Under the pieces are notes generated by a model that was not told the DNA's origin, searched no databases, and saw only the letters and a list, made by a program, of their open reading frames with translations. Below, piece by piece: positions 61,843 to 64,000 of a stretch of DNA of 64,000 nt; within the stretch, counting starts at the first letter, position 1; each line of letters starts with the position of its first letter. Source of the stretch: Salipiger bermudensis (GTDB lineage Bacteria; Pseudomonadota; Alphaproteobacteria; Rhodobacterales; Rhodobacteraceae); contig NZ_JAHVIA010000005.1 of NCBI RefSeq assembly GCF_019801965.1, forward strand, positions 186,001 through 250,000. Direction: 5' to 3'. The position numbers and the translations under genes were made by a program.

Positions 61843-62142
61843 ATGCCCAGCACCAAGATCGCCACCTGCAGCTATTGCGGCACCCGCGCCGCGCTCGTCC
61901 TCGCGCCCGGCCGGCACGAGCTCGCCTGCGGCTCCTGCGGCGCGCCGTTGCACGAGCTCAAGCAGCTGCGCCCCGAGGCCGTCGACCGCGACGCGCCGCG
62001 CCACCGCCCGACCTCCTCCGAGACCGAGGCGAAGAAACGCGCCAAGGCCCTGCGCAAGGCCCCGAAGAAACGCCGGAAGAAGAGCCTCGGAAAGAAGGCG
62101 GCCAAGGGCCTCTTCGACCTGCTCGACGACATCTTCGACTGA
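61843..62142 (+). CDS. Small zinc-ribbon protein with a Lys/Arg-rich linker
   Basis: A 99-residue protein. CSYCG...CGSCG (about residues 9-35) forms a zinc ribbon. A strongly basic stretch follows (KKRAKALRKAPKKRRKKSLG, about 65-84), and the C-terminus ends LFDLLDDIFD, an acidic amphipathic helix. The mix suggests nucleic-acid or ribosome contact, but no family is recognised. It follows an rRNA methyltransferase gene by 42 bp. Confidence 0.75.
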   Translation: MPSTKIATCSYCGTRAALVLAPGRHELACGSCGAPLHELKQLRPEAVDRDAPRHRPTSSETEAKKRAKALRKAPKKRRKKSLGKKAAKGLFDLLDDIFD

Positions 62143-62167
62143 CCTGCACCGCCCCCCGCGCCTCCCC

Positions 62168-62244
62168 GGCATCTTCTCTGGTTGAAAAATACCTCGGGGT
62201 GAATGCCGCCCCGGGCGGCAGAGGGGCAGCGCCCCTCTGCCGCC
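62168..62244 (-). repeat. Roseobacter-type intergenic repeat (copy 10)
   Basis: Read on the minus strand: GAGGGGCGCTGCCCCTC, GCCGCCCGGGGCGGC, then CACCCCGAGGTATTTTTC and AACCAGAGAAGATG. One of a pair of same-orientation copies about 110 bp apart. Confidence 0.75.
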
Positions 62245-62277
62245 TCAACTCGCGCCGCCCCCAAAGCGCCTCCCACG

Positions 62278-62349
62278 CATCTTCTCTGGTTCCACAAATA
62301 CCTCGGGGTGAATGCCGCCCCGCGGGCGGCAGAGGGGCAGCGCCCCTTC
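62278..62349 (-). repeat. Roseobacter-type intergenic repeat (copy 11)
   Basis: Read on the minus strand: GGGGCGCTGCCCC, GCCGCCCGCGGGGCGGC, then CACCCCGAGGTATTTGTG and GAACCAGAGAAGATG. With copy 10 it forms a direct repeat between the zinc-ribbon gene and ribB. Confidence 0.75.
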
Positions 62350-62426
62350 CTATCTCTCCGCAAAACTGCCCTAGCCATTTTGCCCCGCATCTCTTATCTG
62401 GCAGGGACCAGACAGAAGGTGACGAG

Positions 62427-63551
62427 ATGGCGGATTTCGAAAGCCCCGGCCCGGTCGAATCGGACTGGAAGGATGCAATCTCCCCGATCGAGGAGATCAT
62501 CGAAGATGCGCGCAACGGGCGCATGTTCATCCTGGTCGACCACGAGGATCGCGAGAACGAGGGCGATCTGGTGATCCCGGCGCAATGGGCCACCCCCGAC
62601 GCGATCAACTTCATGGCCACCCACGGGCGCGGCCTGATCTGCCTGTCGATGTCCGCCGAGCGCTGTGACCAGCTCGGGCTCGAACTGATGTCGACCAACA
62701 ATTCCTCGCGCCACGAGACCGCCTTTACGATCTCGATCGAGGCGCGCGAGGGCGTCACCACGGGCATCTCCGCCGCCGACCGCGCCCGCACCATCGCCGT
62801 GGCGATCGACGCCTCCAAGGGCGCCGCCGACATTGCGACCCCGGGCCATGTCTTCCCGCTGCGCGCCAGGTCGGGCGGCGTGCTGGTGCGCGCCGGCCAT
62901 ACCGAGGCGGCGGTCGACGTGTCGCGCCTTGCCGGGCTCAATTCCGCCGGGGTGATCTGCGAGATCATGAACGAGGACGGCTCGATGTCGCGCCTGCCCG
63001 AGTTGGTCTCCTTCGCGCAGAAGCACGGGCTCAAGATCGGCACGATCTCCGACCTGATCGCCTATCGCCGCCGCCACGACAATCTGGTGCGCGTCGAGCG
63101 CTCGCAGACCGTCACCTCCGAGTTCGGCGGCGAGTGGGACATGCGGATCTACTCCGACACCACCCATGGCGATGAGCACATCGTGCTCTCCAAAGGCGAC
63201 CTCACCACCGACGAGCCGGTGCTCGTGCGGATGCACGCGCTCGACCCGATGCTCGACATCGCCGGCACCGGCCATGCCGGCCGCGCCAACGAGTTCCGCG
63301 ACGCCATGACCACCGTGGCCGAGGAAGGCCGCGGCGTGGTCGTGCTGCTGCGCGACACCGCGATGAAGCTCGATCCCGAGGAAGGCAGCTCGCCCAAGAC
63401 GCTGCGCCAGTACGGGCTCGGCGCGCAGATCCTGTCGTCGCTCGGCCTGTCGAAGCTGGTGCTGTTGACCAATTCGCCGACCCCCAAGGTAGTGGGGCTC
63501 GATGCCTACGGGCTCGAGATCGTCGGCACCCGCAAGATCGGAGACGCCTGA
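62427..63551 (+). CDS. ribB: 3,4-dihydroxy-2-butanone 4-phosphate synthase with degenerate GTP cyclohydrolase II domain
   Basis: A 374-residue two-domain protein. The N-terminal RibB (about 18-215) has VDHEDRENEGDLVIPAQ, SSRHETAFTISIEAREGVTT and TPGHVFPLRARSGG, all catalytic segments intact. The C-terminal half has the RibA fold and a partial signature (RQYGLGAQILSSLGLSK, LTNSPTPKVVGLDAYGL). However, it lacks the three zinc cysteines of GTP cyclohydrolase II (the region reads RMHALDPMLDIAGTGHAGR), so only the RibB reaction of riboflavin synthesis is expected. It is coupled to ribH by TGATG. No FMN riboswitch seen upstream. Confidence 0.93.
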   Translation: MADFESPGPVESDWKDAISPIEEIIEDARNGRMFILVDHEDRENEGDLVIPAQWATPDAINFMATHGRGLICLSMSAERCDQLGLELMSTNNSSRHETAFTISIEAREGVTTGISAADRARTIAVAIDASKGAADIATPGHVFPLRARSGGVLVRAGHTEAAVDVSRLAGLNSAGVICEIMNEDGSMSRLPELVSFAQKHGLKIGTISDLIAYRRRHDNLVRVERSQTVTSEFGGEWDMRIYSDTTHGDEHIVLSKGDLTTDEPVLVRMHALDPMLDIAGTGHAGRANEFRDAMTTVAEEGRGVVVLLRDTAMKLDPEEGSSPKTLRQYGLGAQILSSLGLSKLVLLTNSPTPKVVGLDAYGLEIVGTRKIGDA

Positions 63552-64000
63552 TGGCCTCGAACGAAGAGCATTACACCCTGCCGCGTCCGGAATTCGACAA
63601 GCCGGTCAAGATCCTCATCGTGGTGGCGCCCTATTACAAGCAGATCGCCGAGCAGCTGGTCGCCGGCGCCACCGCCGAGATCGAGGCGGCGGGCGGCTTT
63701 CACGAGGTGATCGAGGTGCCGGGCGCACTCGAGGTGCCCTCGGCCATCGGCATCGCCGAGCGCATGTCGAACTTCGACGGCTACGTGGCGCTCGGCTGCG
63801 TGATCCGCGGCGAGACCACCCATTACGACACCGTCTGCAACGACAGCTCGCGCGGGCTGACGCTGCTGGGGCTTCAGGGCCTGTGCATCGGCAACGGAAT
63901 CCTCACGGTCGAGAACTACGATCAGGCCTGGGCCCGGGCCGAGGCGGCGGGCCAGAACAAGGGCGGCGGCGCCGCCGCTGCGGCCTTGCATCTGATCGCG
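63551..64000 (+). CDS. ribH: 6,7-dimethyl-8-ribityllumazine synthase, truncated by the window end
   Basis: The first 150 codons of lumazine synthase: VIEVPGALEVPSAIGIAERM and GCVIRGETTHYDTVCNDSSR, with the catalytic His in THYD, and GNGILTVENYDQAWARA. It condenses the RibB product with the ribityl-aminouracil. The ATG shares TGATG with the ribB stop, so the two consecutive pathway enzymes are coupled. The C-terminal end is outside the window. Confidence 0.95.
   Translation, partial: MASNEEHYTLPRPEFDKPVKILIVVAPYYKQIAEQLVAGATAEIEAAGGFHEVIEVPGALEVPSAIGIAERMSNFDGYVALGCVIRGETTHYDTVCNDSSRGLTLLGLQGLCIGNGILTVENYDQAWARAEAAGQNKGGGAAAAALHLIA

Noticed and set aside
62350-62426. Possible FMN riboswitch before ribB
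   Set aside because: The conserved RFN-element segments are absent and the space after the repeat copies is too short.

Overview
This is a high-GC bacterial chromosome segment (roughly two thirds G+C by eye) with alphaproteobacterial, almost certainly Rhodobacterales/roseobacter-type, content. Indicators are an XRE-type short-chain fatty acyl regulator (ScfR/PccR family), PhaR, an RluD-RpoH neighbourhood, a RibB fused to a degenerate RibA-like domain, an SitABCD manganese importer, tandem glutamine-synthetase-like polyamine genes, and a short intergenic repeat built around TATTTTTGACGAAGAGAAG or TATTTTCGAACCAGAGAAG. I cannot name the genus. I see no prophage, IS element, integrase, CRISPR array or plasmid function; this is ordinary chromosome with dense operons.

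Layout. 1-4.3 kb: end of a DeoR-family regulator, then a minus-strand sitABCD operon with a putative manganese/iron operator at its head and an odd 73-codon frame between sitB and sitC. 4.4-17.4 kb: metH, an ScfR-type regulator, gatCA, a lipoprotein, a peptidoglycan amidase, a metallo-beta-lactamase-fold hydrolase, a glycosyltransferase-like protein, metY and a SIMPL protein. 17.6-27.8 kb: a 917-residue single-pass protein ending in a PilP/GspC-like domain, a UvrD-type helicase, pyruvate carboxylase, rhodanese, and a DUF4405-like membrane protein. 27.9-28.3 kb: three identical tRNA-Gly genes.

28.5-35.9 kb is a heme-iron uptake block: a secreted leader protein, ExbB, two ExbD-like proteins and TonB, followed by HmuSTUV and a small ABM-fold (possibly heme-degrading) monooxygenase. 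36.1-39.5 kb holds a DoxX / extradiol dioxygenase / glutathionyl-hydroquinone-reductase operon divergent from a LysR regulator, which looks like a quinone or catechol detoxification unit. 39.6-43.8 kb holds a sulfotransferase-like protein, RlmJ, a secreted protein and three tandem TerB-like paralogues.

44-54.4 kb is a nitrogen block: a polar amino-acid ABC importer, a PliG-like lysozyme-inhibitor candidate, two glutamine-synthetase-family ligases flanking a class-I amidotransferase, an FAD oxidase and a DegT-type aminotransferase (probable gamma-glutamyl-polyamine catabolism). 54.5-64 kb: phaR, a Gfo/Idh/MocA oxidoreductase, rpoH, rluD head-to-head with a DUF6476-like membrane protein, a GMC oxidoreductase, tRNA-Tyr, a TrmH/RlmB methyltransferase, a zinc-ribbon protein, ribB and the start of ribH.

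The most interesting signals are regulatory and structural. TTTGCAAA-type palindromes stand exactly 30 bp apart in front of both scfR and pyruvate carboxylase. A repeat-bearing mini-ORF is ATGA-coupled at both ends inside sitABCD. At least eleven copies of an intergenic repeat occur, two of them inside an ABC-transporter operon and one supplying the sequence just before a start codon. Two divergent genes have start codons overlapping in a single CATG.
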